64,000 nucleotides of DNA, taken from NCBI GenBank assembly GCA_012839185.1, contig DUNU01000001.1:20640-84639 (forward strand), given 5' to 3'. A model generated the notes under the pieces. The model had not been told where the DNA came from. It worked only from the letters and a program-made list of their open reading frames with translations, and ran no database searches. Below are positions 32,315-41,832 of the stretch, in pieces; within the stretch, counting starts at the first letter, position 1, and the number at the start of each line of letters is the position of its first letter. The DNA comes from Clostridiales bacterium (lineage in GTDB: Bacteria > Bacillota > Clostridia > Oscillospirales > Acutalibacteraceae). The position numbers and the translations under genes were made by a program.

Positions 32315-34873
32315 ATGGTATTATTGCTTGTTGACGGGAACTCAATTATGAACCGTGCGTTCTACGGAATTCGCACACTTACAACAAAAACGGGGCTTAA
32401 CACCAATGCAGTCTACGGCTTTATGAATATTCTAATACGGAATATTGAAGACTATAAGCCCGACGCAGTTGCTGTTGCTTTTGACATGAATGCACCGACT
32501 TTCAGACATGATATGTTTGAAGGTTATAAAGCGGGTCGTCACGCAACCCCTCCCGAACTTTTGGAGCAGTTCCCGTATATCAAGGATATTTTGCATGCAT
32601 TCGGTATAAAAACGGTTGAGATTGAAGGCTACGAGGCGGACGATGTTATAGGTACACTTGCTAACGCCAATGCCGACAAGAGTTTTATTGTTTCGGGAGA
32701 CCGCGATACCTTGCAACTTATCAGCGATAAAGCAACTGTTTTATTGCAGACTACAAGAGACAGAAAGCCGACAACTTTAGTATATGATGAGGCTGCATTG
32801 TTTGAAGAATACGGCTTGACTCCCAACGAAATGATTGAACTTAAAGCATTGATGGGTGATTCATCCGATAAAATTCCCGGAGTAAAGGGTGTCGGAGAAA
32901 AGACAGCACTTGAGCTGATTAAAACCTATCATTCGGTTGATACTGTTTATGAATCACTTGACGATATTAAACCCACAATAGCAAAAAAACTGGAAGCGGA
33001 TAAAGAGAACGCTTATCTTTCAAAAACTCTCGGCACAATCTTCAATGATGTTCCGATTTCCGTTGATATTGCAGAATATAAAATCAAAGCACCCGATAAG
33101 CCCAAATTGCAGGAACTCTTATCTAAATTTGAATTAAATCAACTTTTGTCAAAGTTTAATATTGAAAAAATTGAGATTAAATCGGCAGATGTTAAAGAAA
33201 AAGATTTTGAACTGAAAATTTGCGATTTTGAAGAATTTGTCGATATTGCCGAAAAACAAAATCCACTCTATTTGTATGCCGAATATTCCGATAAAAATAT
33301 TGTGACGGCATATACTCTTATAGATGATTTTGTCTATAAGCTTGAGAATGATTCTTTTTTGTCCGAAAATTCGATATTGGATGTTTTGAAAAATGCGGAG
33401 AATATTATCACAGACGATTCAAAGGCTCTTTATGCCTATTCTCATGCTTATGACATTGACATAAAAGCGAAAATATTTGACATAAAACTTGCTGCTTATT
33501 TGATAAGTCCGGATAAGAAATCTTATGACCTTGAGATATTGGCGGATGAATATTCAATAAATTATCATAATTGCGATGATTGTGAAGCATTAAAAGTTAC
33601 TTATTTACCTATATTGTTTGAAAAACTGACGGAAATTCTCAAAGAAAGAGAGCAGGAAAAACTTTTATATGAGATAGAAATTCCTCTTGCAAAAGTATTA
33701 AGCAGTATGGAACATATAGGTTTTTCCGTAGATGAGCAGGGAATAGTTGATTTTCAATCACAGATTGAAGAAGAAATTGATATTCACGTTAAAAAGATAT
33801 ATGAACAGGCGGGCAGAGAATTCAACATCAACAGCCCGAAACAGCTCGGTCAGGTGTTGTTTGAGGAACTCGGCTTGCCTGCAAAGAAAAAAACGAAGAC
33901 CGGATATTCGACAAATGCAGATGTTCTGGAAGATTTGGCAGTGATGTATCCGATAGTTGCGGACATCTTGGAATATCGTACATTGGCAAAACTCAAGTCA
34001 ACTTATTGTGAAGGCTTATTGAGTAAAATTGGGAAAAACGGTCGTATTTATTCCACCTTTAATCAGACCGAAACCCGTACCGGTCGTATTTCCTCAAGCG
34101 AACCGAATTTACAGAACATACCCGTTCGTACAAAATTGGGTGCTCAGATGCGAAAGTTCTTTACTGCGTCAGATGGCTGTGTTTTAGTTGATGCCGACTA
34201 TTCGCAAATTGAACTTCGTGTGCTTGCGTCAATTGCAAACGATGAAAAAATGATAAACGCCTTCAAAGAAGGTGTTGATATTCATAAAGTTACCGCTTCC
34301 CAGGTTTTTGATATGCCGTTTGACTTCGTTACAAATGAAATGCGTTCAAGAGCAAAGGCGATAAATTTCGGTATTGTCTACGGTATGGGAGCATTTACTT
34401 TATCGAAAGACATAAAAGTATCGGTAAAAGAAGCAGGAAGATATATCAATAGTTATCTTTCTCACTATTCCGGTATAAAAAACTATCTCGATAATTGTGT
34501 TGAAAATGCAAAAGAAAAGGGTTATGTGACAACATTGTTTAATCGTCGCAGATATTTGCCGGAACTTAATGACTCAAATGCAATGCAGCGAAAATTCGGC
34601 GAACGAGTTGCAAAAAATATGCCGATTCAAGGCACGGCGGCGGACATTATCAAAATCGCAATGATAAATGTCTATAATCGTCTGAAAGCGGAAAATCTTG
34701 AAGCCCGTCTTATATTGCAAGTCCATGATGAACTTATAGTTGAATCTCCCGAAAATGAGGTTGAACAGGTGAAAGATATTCTCCGTCAGGAGATGGAAAA
34801 CGCAGCAAAACTTAAAGTTAATCTTGTTGTTGATGTAAATATCGGCAAAACTTGGTATGAGTCAAAAGGATAA
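32315..34873 (+). CDS. polA: DNA polymerase I
   Basis: An 852-aa Pol I for Okazaki-fragment processing and repair synthesis. The N-terminal 5'-3' exonuclease has LLLVDGNSIMNRAFYG, SGDRDTLQLIS and DSSDKIPGVKGVGEKTA. The middle 3'-5' exonuclease domain lacks the usual DxE motif and looks inactive, as in Bacillus enzymes. Polymerase motifs A (LVDADYSQIELR), B (RSRAKAINFGIVYGMG) and C (QVHDELIVE) are intact. It is followed after 46 nt by an unrelated carbohydrate-type gene cluster in the same orientation. Confidence 0.98.
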   Translation: MVLLLVDGNSIMNRAFYGIRTLTTKTGLNTNAVYGFMNILIRNIEDYKPDAVAVAFDMNAPTFRHDMFEGYKAGRHATPPELLEQFPYIKDILHAFGIKTVEIEGYEADDVIGTLANANADKSFIVSGDRDTLQLISDKATVLLQTTRDRKPTTLVYDEAALFEEYGLTPNEMIELKALMGDSSDKIPGVKGVGEKTALELIKTYHSVDTVYESLDDIKPTIAKKLEADKENAYLSKTLGTIFNDVPISVDIAEYKIKAPDKPKLQELLSKFELNQLLSKFNIEKIEIKSADVKEKDFELKICDFEEFVDIAEKQNPLYLYAEYSDKNIVTAYTLIDDFVYKLENDSFLSENSILDVLKNAENIITDDSKALYAYSHAYDIDIKAKIFDIKLAAYLISPDKKSYDLEILADEYSINYHNCDDCEALKVTYLPILFEKLTEILKEREQEKLLYEIEIPLAKVLSSMEHIGFSVDEQGIVDFQSQIEEEIDIHVKKIYEQAGREFNINSPKQLGQVLFEELGLPAKKKTKTGYSTNADVLEDLAVMYPIVADILEYRTLAKLKSTYCEGLLSKIGKNGRIYSTFNQTETRTGRISSSEPNLQNIPVRTKLGAQMRKFFTASDGCVLVDADYSQIELRVLASIANDEKMINAFKEGVDIHKVTASQVFDMPFDFVTNEMRSRAKAINFGIVYGMGAFTLSKDIKVSVKEAGRYINSYLSHYSGIKNYLDNCVENAKEKGYVTTLFNRRRYLPELNDSNAMQRKFGERVAKNMPIQGTAADIIKIAMINVYNRLKAENLEARLILQVHDELIVESPENEVEQVKDILRQEMENAAKLKVNLVVDVNIGKTWYESKG

Positions 34874-34919
34874 TAAAATTTATTGAAATAAATCATTTTT
34901 AATAGCAAAGGAGCGTTAT

Positions 34920-36689
34920 ATGTCAACAATAAAAATTCCTAAACATCTCAACCGTTTTGTAACATTCTGCAAAGACGGTGATGAGATTCCGAATGAGTTA
35001 AGCAGTTTTGTTCCTCAAAAGCCGGATTTGAAGGGTTTTCCCTATCCGCTTCCGTCTGCGAAATCTGAATACACCTGTTTTGCAAATCAAGGTGATATTG
35101 TCTGGTACGGAGCAACAACGGGCCTTACACGTTATGACAAGAATGCAAAAAGAGATGCCGACAGAATTATGTATTTCTCTGCCGACAGATATTTATATGA
35201 CAACAATGTTCTGGCAATATTTGTCGACGGCGATAAGGTCTGGGTAAAGACCGAAACCGGTGTTGTTTGCATAGAAATGATACCTATGACGGCTGAAGAA
35301 AAGGCTCATTATATGACAGAGGAAACAGTAAAATATGTTACCCGTCATGGTATGATTTCCCATAAGTATTTAAGGGAAGCAAGAAATCTCGACTCAAAAC
35401 TTCCTTACGGCGAATGCGACAATGACGGCGGATTTACCGCGGGTCATGCAATTGGCGAAATCTATAAATATGCCTATTACAGAAGTGAATACGGAGACAA
35501 TGATCCGCGTACCGTTAAAGCAAAAAAACTTGCAACGGATTCTGTTGAAGTAGCCCTTCTTTGTATGAATATTACCGGTCGCGGAAACGGTTTTGCGGCT
35601 CGTACTTTCTTAACCCGTGATGAACCGGTGCCGGATGGTTATTTCTTCAAAAAGCAGGGGGATAAGGCTTATTGTATCGCCTCTCCCGCAACATTAAGGC
35701 GTGGAATTGCCGGTATGGTTATTGACGCATCCACCCCCGTTCCCGACAGACTTGCCCGTCATTATCGTGATGAAGGATATTGCGACGATGATATAATTTA
35801 CAAGGGCGACACCAGCAGCGACGAGATTACCTTGCATTACATGATGATGTTAAATGCTTATGATTTTCTTGTCGATGATGACGACGAACTTCGTCAGATA
35901 ATCGTTGATACAACTCAAAAACTGACTGAGCATATCGTTGATAATGAATATCGTCTTATTGAATGTGATGGCAAAGCAACCCTTTGGGCAAAATGGCACG
36001 AAGAATATTTCACAACTCCCGACGGTTGGGCTGATGCCTGTCTTAATTCCGCTGAACTTCTGATGTATCTGAAGGTTGCCGAACACATTACCGGTGATGA
36101 GCGTTGGATCAAAGAATATGATTATTTGATCAATGAACGTCATTACGATGACTATATGCTTCTTCATAAAGACCGTTTTTACCATGCATCCTATGTTTTG
36201 GGCTGTGATCCTTGCGAAGAAATGATGTATGGTGACAATATGCTTGCCATTATGTCATATTGGGGACTTCTGCGTCTTGAAAAAGATGAGGCACGTCGAG
36301 AGAAATTTATAAAAGGACTTCGCACTTGGGATCATACCTTGCTACGTGAAACAACTCCCGGATATTTGTTCCCGTTAAAGAGTGTATATGAAGATATGCC
36401 AATTGACAAGGAGGCAACGATTGATTGGTTTATCCGCTTTAATCCCTCCCGTCTTGCAAGCGGTGTTACATATGACAGAGCTGATGTTCCCATACAGCCC
36501 ATGCTCAACGGCTACAAACTGACCGGTTGGCTATTAAATCAAGAAGAAAGATTTATTGCAAAATATGACCGAGATCCCCTCCGCTTTACAAAAGGTGAGA
36601 GTGATACAAGAAAAGTTGAGGGAAGTTATGTCTATACAATGGGTTATTGGATAGGCAAATTTTACGGTATAATTGATGACGAGGAGTAA
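34920..36689 (+). CDS. Uncharacterised 589-aa protein, helical-toroid type
   Basis: I do not recognise a named family. Residues about 55-120 contain two motifs like two-component-regulator propeller blades (IVWYGATTGLTRYD and KVWVKTETGVVCIE). The following roughly 450 residues are alpha-helical with many aromatic and acidic residues (DNDGGFTAGHAIGEIYKYAYY, LWAKWHEEYFTTPDGWADACLNSAELLMYL, DPCEEMMYGDNMLAIMSYWG), resembling the (alpha/alpha)6 toroid of many glycosidases and polysaccharide lyases. No signal peptide. A GH38 gene starts 4 nt after it, so it may be a cytoplasmic sugar-processing enzyme. AAAGGAG precedes the ATG. Confidence 0.7.
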   Translation: MSTIKIPKHLNRFVTFCKDGDEIPNELSSFVPQKPDLKGFPYPLPSAKSEYTCFANQGDIVWYGATTGLTRYDKNAKRDADRIMYFSADRYLYDNNVLAIFVDGDKVWVKTETGVVCIEMIPMTAEEKAHYMTEETVKYVTRHGMISHKYLREARNLDSKLPYGECDNDGGFTAGHAIGEIYKYAYYRSEYGDNDPRTVKAKKLATDSVEVALLCMNITGRGNGFAARTFLTRDEPVPDGYFFKKQGDKAYCIASPATLRRGIAGMVIDASTPVPDRLARHYRDEGYCDDDIIYKGDTSSDEITLHYMMMLNAYDFLVDDDDELRQIIVDTTQKLTEHIVDNEYRLIECDGKATLWAKWHEEYFTTPDGWADACLNSAELLMYLKVAEHITGDERWIKEYDYLINERHYDDYMLLHKDRFYHASYVLGCDPCEEMMYGDNMLAIMSYWGLLRLEKDEARREKFIKGLRTWDHTLLRETTPGYLFPLKSVYEDMPIDKEATIDWFIRFNPSRLASGVTYDRADVPIQPMLNGYKLTGWLLNQEERFIAKYDRDPLRFTKGESDTRKVEGSYVYTMGYWIGKFYGIIDDEE

Positions 36690-36693
36690 GAAT

Positions 36694-39159
36694 ATGAACA
36701 AGATACATTTAATCGGAAATGCTCATTTGGATCCCGTCTGGCTATGGCGTTGGCAAGACGGTTGCAATGAAGTAATGCAGACATTCCGTTCGGCACTTGA
36801 CAGACTTAAAGAATATGACTTTTTCGTGTTTACTTGCTCTTCCGCCCGTTATTATAAATGGGTAGAAGAAAATGATCCCGTCATGTTTGCCGAGATTCAG
36901 GATGCTGTTAAACAAGGTCGTTGGATTATTGTAAACGGCTGGTGGGTGCAGCCCGATTGCAATATCCCGTCGGGTGAAAGTTTTGCTCGTCAAGCACTCT
37001 ATAGTCAGACATATTACTACGAAAAATTCGGTAAAATTTGCAAAACCGCATATAATGTCGATTCTTTCGGTCATAACGGAAATTTGCCGCAACTTATCCG
37101 CAAAAGCGGTATGACAAATTATGTTATGATGCGTCCTTCCGTTCATGAAAACAGCGAAATGCCGAAAGATGTTTTCTGGTGGGACGGTATTGACGGTACA
37201 CGTATTCTTACATACCGTATTCTTAACTGTAATTATGCGGTCAACGGCAAAGAAAATCTTGATAAAACAATTAAATTTTATGATGAGTATGTAGAAAATC
37301 TTAATCACGACATGATGCTTTTCTATGGTGTCGGCAACCACGGCGGCGGCCCTACTCGTGCTGATATTGAATACTTGAATTCCATTCTTCATCGTGAGGG
37401 TAAACCGGAACTTGAGTTTTCCAATCCTGAAAAATTCTTTAGCGAAGTACTGCTTGACGGTGCGGATTTGCCTGTATGGAGCGATGATTTGCAACATCAC
37501 GCATCCGGCTGTTATTCTGCCACTTCAATGATAAAACAGCAAAACAGACGAGTTGAAAACTTGCTTTACGGTGCGGAAGTCTTTGATACCATAGCATCAA
37601 AATTCTACGGCTCGGACACAGAGAAAGAACAACTGAAAGAGGCTTGGGAGAAAGTCAGTTTTAACCAGTTCCATGATATTATGTGCGGTTGTTCCATCAT
37701 GGAAGCATATGAGGATGCTCGCGATAGTTTCGGTTACGCATCAACCGTTGCACAAAATGTTATGAATAAGGCAACTATTAAGATTGCTCGAAATATTGAC
37801 ACTTGGGTTGACGGGGTTAGTGAGCCTTATTCTGAAGTGCGTCACAACAGCGGTCATCCCGAATTTGCAAAACCTGTTGTAGTATTTAACCCCCTTTCTT
37901 ATGATGTTTCCGTGCCTGTTCGCGTCTATCAGAAATCTCGTAATGTCAAGGACAGTGAGGGTAATTTCATATTGCATCAAAATATCCGCTCATCTCGTTC
38001 AAATGATTCTCATCAGGATACACTTTTCATTGCCGATATTCCTGCATTTGGCTATAACACATATTGGGTTGACGGGCCGGATGAGACTGCAAAAGAGTTC
38101 ATAAGCGAGATTAAAACTGAAAATCTGACGATTGAAAACAGTTTCATTAAAGCAAGTTTTGATAAGAATTCCGGCGGTATAACCGAACTTATCGATAAAA
38201 TAAGCGGTCATGAATATTGTAAGGGAAAAATTCTTGCCGTGCCGACCATTATCGACGACCACGAGACAGATACTTGGGCTCACAATGTTTTCACTTTCCA
38301 TAACATAAAAGACACCATGAATTGTGAGAGCGTGGAACTTGTTGAACAAGGACCGGTACGTGCTGTTATTCGTTGCAAGTTTGCCTATAATAAATCTACA
38401 CTTGTGATTGATTATATTCTTGCAAGCGGTCAGAAAACTTTACGTGCAAAATGTAAGGCAATCTGGCATGAAGATTTTACAATTCTCAAGATGCCGTTTG
38501 ATATCGGTGGCAGTGATGCTATAAATACTTATGCAATTCCCGCCGGTTTTATTAAACGCCCAACAAACGGGGAGGAAGAACCGGCAGGCAGATACGGTGA
38601 TATTACTGCAACTGTTGACGGAAAACGTGTCGGTCTTGCGATAGTCAATGATGCCAAATACAGTTATGACTGTATTGATACCGAACTTCGTCTGACTTGT
38701 TTGAGAAACGTAATTTTTGCCGATCATTATTCCGACAGACCTCCCGCAAATTTTAATTTTACCGACGAAGGATTACAGCGGTTTGAATTTGGCATTTATC
38801 TTCACGAAGGTGAATGTGAAAATAGCGATGTCGAATATGAATCTCAGATATTCAATATTCGTCCGACCGTGGTTTTGGAGAGTTTCCATAAGGGAAATCT
38901 GCCGCAAAAACAGGGAGTTATCAATATAGACAAAGACAATGTTTGTGTTACTGCATTAAAATATGCGGAAGATAACAGCGGTGATCTCATTCTTCGTATG
39001 TATGAAACAAAAGGAAAGAATATCACACGTGTAGCGGTTGTGTCGGATATTTTTGATTTCGGTTTCTATACCGATATCCACGCACATGAATATAAAACTT
39101 TCCGAATCGGCAAGGACAGCAGAGTCCTTGACACCAACTTCTTGGAAGGTTTAACCTGA
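36694..39159 (+). CDS. Glycoside hydrolase family 38 alpha-mannosidase
   Basis: An 821-aa enzyme. IGNAHLDPVWLWRWQDG supplies the zinc ligands His and Asp, AYNVDSFGHNG contains the catalytic nucleophile Asp, and FNQFHDIMCGCSI carries another zinc His, all GH38 hallmarks. The beta-sandwich C-terminal part includes HKGNLPQKQG. No signal peptide, so it acts in the cytoplasm on alpha-mannosides from imported glycans. I use the ATG at 36694 (MNKIHLIG) behind GAGGAG, 4 nt after the preceding stop; the longer frame would overlap that gene. Confidence 0.94.
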   Translation: MNKIHLIGNAHLDPVWLWRWQDGCNEVMQTFRSALDRLKEYDFFVFTCSSARYYKWVEENDPVMFAEIQDAVKQGRWIIVNGWWVQPDCNIPSGESFARQALYSQTYYYEKFGKICKTAYNVDSFGHNGNLPQLIRKSGMTNYVMMRPSVHENSEMPKDVFWWDGIDGTRILTYRILNCNYAVNGKENLDKTIKFYDEYVENLNHDMMLFYGVGNHGGGPTRADIEYLNSILHREGKPELEFSNPEKFFSEVLLDGADLPVWSDDLQHHASGCYSATSMIKQQNRRVENLLYGAEVFDTIASKFYGSDTEKEQLKEAWEKVSFNQFHDIMCGCSIMEAYEDARDSFGYASTVAQNVMNKATIKIARNIDTWVDGVSEPYSEVRHNSGHPEFAKPVVVFNPLSYDVSVPVRVYQKSRNVKDSEGNFILHQNIRSSRSNDSHQDTLFIADIPAFGYNTYWVDGPDETAKEFISEIKTENLTIENSFIKASFDKNSGGITELIDKISGHEYCKGKILAVPTIIDDHETDTWAHNVFTFHNIKDTMNCESVELVEQGPVRAVIRCKFAYNKSTLVIDYILASGQKTLRAKCKAIWHEDFTILKMPFDIGGSDAINTYAIPAGFIKRPTNGEEEPAGRYGDITATVDGKRVGLAIVNDAKYSYDCIDTELRLTCLRNVIFADHYSDRPPANFNFTDEGLQRFEFGIYLHEGECENSDVEYESQIFNIRPTVVLESFHKGNLPQKQGVINIDKDNVCVTALKYAEDNSGDLILRMYETKGKNITRVAVVSDIFDFGFYTDIHAHEYKTFRIGKDSRVLDTNFLEGLT

Positions 39160-39169
39160 ATATGAAAAT

Positions 39170-39595
39170 ATGAAGACAGTCAGAGAATTAACAGAGGAAT
39201 ACGCAGATATTTTGCATCAAAAAGAATGTGAAATTTTCGGTGCGGACGCGTGGTCAAAATCTGCATTCTTGTCTTCATTTGAATCCGAATACTGCAAAAT
39301 CTTCGGAATATTTGCAGATGATGTTTTATCGGGCTACGGCGTGATTTATGATGTTGCGGGGGAGATTGAGATAGTAAACATAGCGATTTTCCCCGAATAT
39401 CGTCGCAAGGGGCTCGGAGAAGAACTGCTGAAGTTTATATTGAAAATCCCCGCCGATAAATATGTGTTGCAGGTTCGGGTGTCAAATATTCCCGCAAAAA
39501 ATTTGTATGAAAAGCATGGATTTGAAAATGTAACGCGAATTAGAGATTTTTATGAAAATCCGACTGAAGATGCGTTTTTGTTGATAAGGTGTTAA
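39170..39595 (+). CDS. rimI: GNAT acetyltransferase, RimI-like
   Basis: A 141-aa GNAT. EIEIVNIAIFPEYRRKGLGEELL is the acetyl-CoA-binding V/RxxGxG region, and LQVRVSNIPAKNLYEKHGFENVTRIRDFYENPTEDAFLL follows the RimI pattern (VxxxNxxAxxLYxKxGF...RxxYY). RimI acetylates the N-terminal Ala of ribosomal protein S18. The usual partner genes tsaB/tsaD are absent here, so a different GNAT substrate remains possible. Weak Shine-Dalgarno; 1 nt gap to the next gene. Confidence 0.75.
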   Translation: MKTVRELTEEYADILHQKECEIFGADAWSKSAFLSSFESEYCKIFGIFADDVLSGYGVIYDVAGEIEIVNIAIFPEYRRKGLGEELLKFILKIPADKYVLQVRVSNIPAKNLYEKHGFENVTRIRDFYENPTEDAFLLIRC

Positions 39596-39596
39596 A

Positions 39597-40373
39597 ATGA
39601 AAAAATTACCGTTTGTATTTGCCGGTGCCGTCTTGGCAGGTTTGGGTATTTATTTCTTAGGTCCTCCTTGGAAGAATGATATTTGTATGATAGGGCACAG
39701 GGGCTATTCGGGTGTTCATCAGGATAATACAGCCCTGGCTTTTGCGGCGGCAGCCGAACATGGTTTCGGCGGTTGCGAAACGGATGTGCGGATTACAAAA
39801 GATGGTCAGTTTGTCTGTAATCACAATGCTGAAGTTAAATTTCATGACGGCACGGAACTTTTGGTTGCCGAACATAGTCTTGAAGAACTCAAGGCAAAGC
39901 CCTTGTTCAATGAACATAACAACGGGGAAGTGCCGTATATTTGCACGTTTGCAGAGTATCTTGAAATTATGCGGGACAACAACATGATATGTTTTGTGGA
40001 ATTAAAAGGTGAATTTCCGAAAGACAAAATCAAGGAAATGTTCGAACTTGCCGATGAGATTTATGATTTGTCCATGGTTGAGTTGCAATCATTTGAAATT
40101 GAAAATCTTAAAATGGCTCGTGAACTTTTTCCTCAACTTCGTGTAATGTTGACTTGGGGACAGGACAGAGGACCTTACACCGAGGCACTAAACTTAGGTT
40201 TTAATATTGATGCAAATATAAATGCTTCAAAACGCTCGATAGTCAAAGATTTTCACAGAAGAGGACAGACAGTTGGATTCTGGACTTGTAACGATATTTT
40301 CAGATTAAGAAAAGCACAGTGGCGTAAGCCCGATTACATAGAAAGCGACTTTTTCGGTCAAAAAAAGAGGTAA
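39597..40373 (+). CDS. Glycerophosphodiester phosphodiesterase
   Basis: A 258-aa GDPD-family protein with an N-terminal transmembrane or signal-anchor segment (FVFAGAVLAGLGIYFLG). The TIM-barrel catalytic motifs are MIGHRGYSGVHQDNT (first His), GGCETDVRITKDG (Glu and Asp, metal ligands) and FVCNHNAEVKF (second His). It hydrolyses glycerophosphodiesters from phospholipid or teichoic acid turnover to glycerol-3-phosphate, presumably outside the membrane. It lies within the polA operon, 4 nt before the RibU-like gene. Confidence 0.92.
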   Translation: MKKLPFVFAGAVLAGLGIYFLGPPWKNDICMIGHRGYSGVHQDNTALAFAAAAEHGFGGCETDVRITKDGQFVCNHNAEVKFHDGTELLVAEHSLEELKAKPLFNEHNNGEVPYICTFAEYLEIMRDNNMICFVELKGEFPKDKIKEMFELADEIYDLSMVELQSFEIENLKMARELFPQLRVMLTWGQDRGPYTEALNLGFNIDANINASKRSIVKDFHRRGQTVGFWTCNDIFRLRKAQWRKPDYIESDFFGQKKR

Positions 40374-40377
40374 GAAA

Positions 40378-40977
40378 ATGGAAAAGAAAAAAATTCAACT
40401 TCGTCCGATAGTGGTATCAAGCATTATGGGAGCACTTGGTGCGGTTTTTATGTTCATTGAGTTTTCCGTACCTATTATGCCGGAATTTATCAAATTCGAT
40501 ATTTCCGAACTTCCGGCATTGTTGACAAGTTTTGCCTGCGGTCCTTGGTACGGGGTGTTGGTATGTCTTATCAAGAATCTGTTGCACTTGTTTGTTACCA
40601 AAACAGCGGGAATAGGTGAGTTGTCCAACTTTTTATTAGGCGCTGTTTTCGCATTATTGGCAGGTTATATTTACAAAGCTAAAAAGACAAGAAAAGTTGC
40701 TTTAATTGCATCATTGGTTGCATCTTTCGGTAGTGCGGTTTTCGGGCTGTTTACAAATTATTTTCTTATATATCCCATGTTTATGCAGGTTTTGGGTATG
40801 CCCGAGGAAGTATTGATGGGTATGTACCAGAAAATCATGCCCTCTGTTGAATCTTTATTGGCGGCAATCAGCATATTCAATGTTCCGTTTACATTTGTAA
40901 AAGGTTTAATAGTTTCAATTATTTGTTTTATCATATATAAACGCTTATCTCCGATCCTCAAAGGCAAGAAAATATGA
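40378..40977 (+). CDS. ribU: ECF transporter S component, RibU-like
   Basis: A 199-aa membrane protein with about six helices. FIEFSVPIMPEFIKFDISELPALLTSFACGPWYGV and KNLLHLFVTKTAGIGELSNFLLG match the RibU pattern (…FDxSDLPALI…GPxxGVxVxLxKNLL…GELxNFxxG). RibU binds riboflavin and works with a shared EcfAA'T energising module encoded elsewhere. No FMN riboswitch is visible, as expected for a gene inside an operon. It overlaps the next gene (HAD) by 4 nt; substrate assignment rests on motif memory. Confidence 0.82.
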   Translation: MEKKKIQLRPIVVSSIMGALGAVFMFIEFSVPIMPEFIKFDISELPALLTSFACGPWYGVLVCLIKNLLHLFVTKTAGIGELSNFLLGAVFALLAGYIYKAKKTRKVALIASLVASFGSAVFGLFTNYFLIYPMFMQVLGMPEEVLMGMYQKIMPSVESLLAAISIFNVPFTFVKGLIVSIICFIIYKRLSPILKGKKI

Positions 40978-41783
40978 GGAAATCCCTTTTGGTCAGCGAC
41001 TATGACGGAACTCTTTATAACGACGAGGGTGTTGTTGAACGTCGGGTAATCGAAAAGATAAAAGAATATAATGACTTGGGCGGATTTTTTGCCGTTTGCA
41101 CGGGCAGAGCATACCAAGGTTTTCATGCTTTTGATTCGGAATATATAAATGCACCGGTTCTTTTGGGGAACGGTGCAATGGCATTTGATTATCAAAAAAA
41201 CGAGGTTGTGTTTTTAGACGGTCTGGGTGAAGAATGTTTTGATTTTATTCGCTTTATTCGCGATAATTACCCGAAAGTTTCAATTGAAATTTATGCTTTC
41301 CAAGAATCATATTGCATAAACCTCAATGAAAGCACCCGCAATCATTTTCGCATTCTTTCCGCTCCGCTTGAGGAAATAAATGATCCGAGTGAGACAAAAC
41401 TTCCGATAGTGAAAATTATGCTCGGTTGTGAATTCGGCGAAAGTCCGGAAATTCAGGAAATTATAAAAACAAGATTTCCCGAGATTGATTATTTGTCGAC
41501 GACAGGCAGATGGATCGAAGTGTTAAAAAAAGGTGTCAATAAGGGTAGCGGAATGCTTAAACTTGCCGAGATTTTAGGAATAAACGAAAGCGACACATAT
41601 TCAATCGGCGACGGTTATAATGATGTTGATATGCTCAAAGCCGCAGCATTTTCATTTGTTCCTGCAAACGGTGGAGAAGAGGCAAAGTCCGCGGCTGATA
41701 TGGAAGTCCCGTCAAATGATGACGGTGCAGTAATGCACGCTGTGCAACATATTATTGATAAGCAAAAGGATATTAATGCATAA
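40974..41783 (+). CDS. HAD-superfamily hydrolase, Cof type IIB
   Basis: A 269-aa phosphatase. Motif I is VSDYDGTLYND, motif II ACTGRAYQ and motif IV SIGDGYNDVDMLKAA, with a large C2B cap between. Cof enzymes dephosphorylate sugar phosphates or flavin mononucleotide. Translational coupling to the RibU-like gene makes a flavin-phosphate or sugar-phosphate substrate worth testing. It is the last gene before the operon terminator. Confidence 0.9.
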   Translation: MRKSLLVSDYDGTLYNDEGVVERRVIEKIKEYNDLGGFFAVCTGRAYQGFHAFDSEYINAPVLLGNGAMAFDYQKNEVVFLDGLGEECFDFIRFIRDNYPKVSIEIYAFQESYCINLNESTRNHFRILSAPLEEINDPSETKLPIVKIMLGCEFGESPEIQEIIKTRFPEIDYLSTTGRWIEVLKKGVNKGSGMLKLAEILGINESDTYSIGDGYNDVDMLKAAAFSFVPANGGEEAKSAADMEVPSNDDGAVMHAVQHIIDKQKDINA

Positions 41784-41804
41784 TTTAAGTTATTATAAAT
41801 AAAA

Positions 41805-41832
41805 CCACTCTTTGATGAGTGGCTTTGTTTTT
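41805..41832. terminator. Bidirectional terminator after the polA operon
   Basis: CCACTC (41805-41810) pairs with GAGTGG (41817-41822), with CTTTGTTTTTA after it and AAAATAAA-type sequence before it, so it can serve both convergent operons. Confidence 0.85.

Noticed and set aside
40378..40977. FMN riboswitch expected in front of ribU
   Set aside because: Only 4 nt separate it from the preceding gene and no conserved FMN-box pattern is present; expression must come from the operon promoter.
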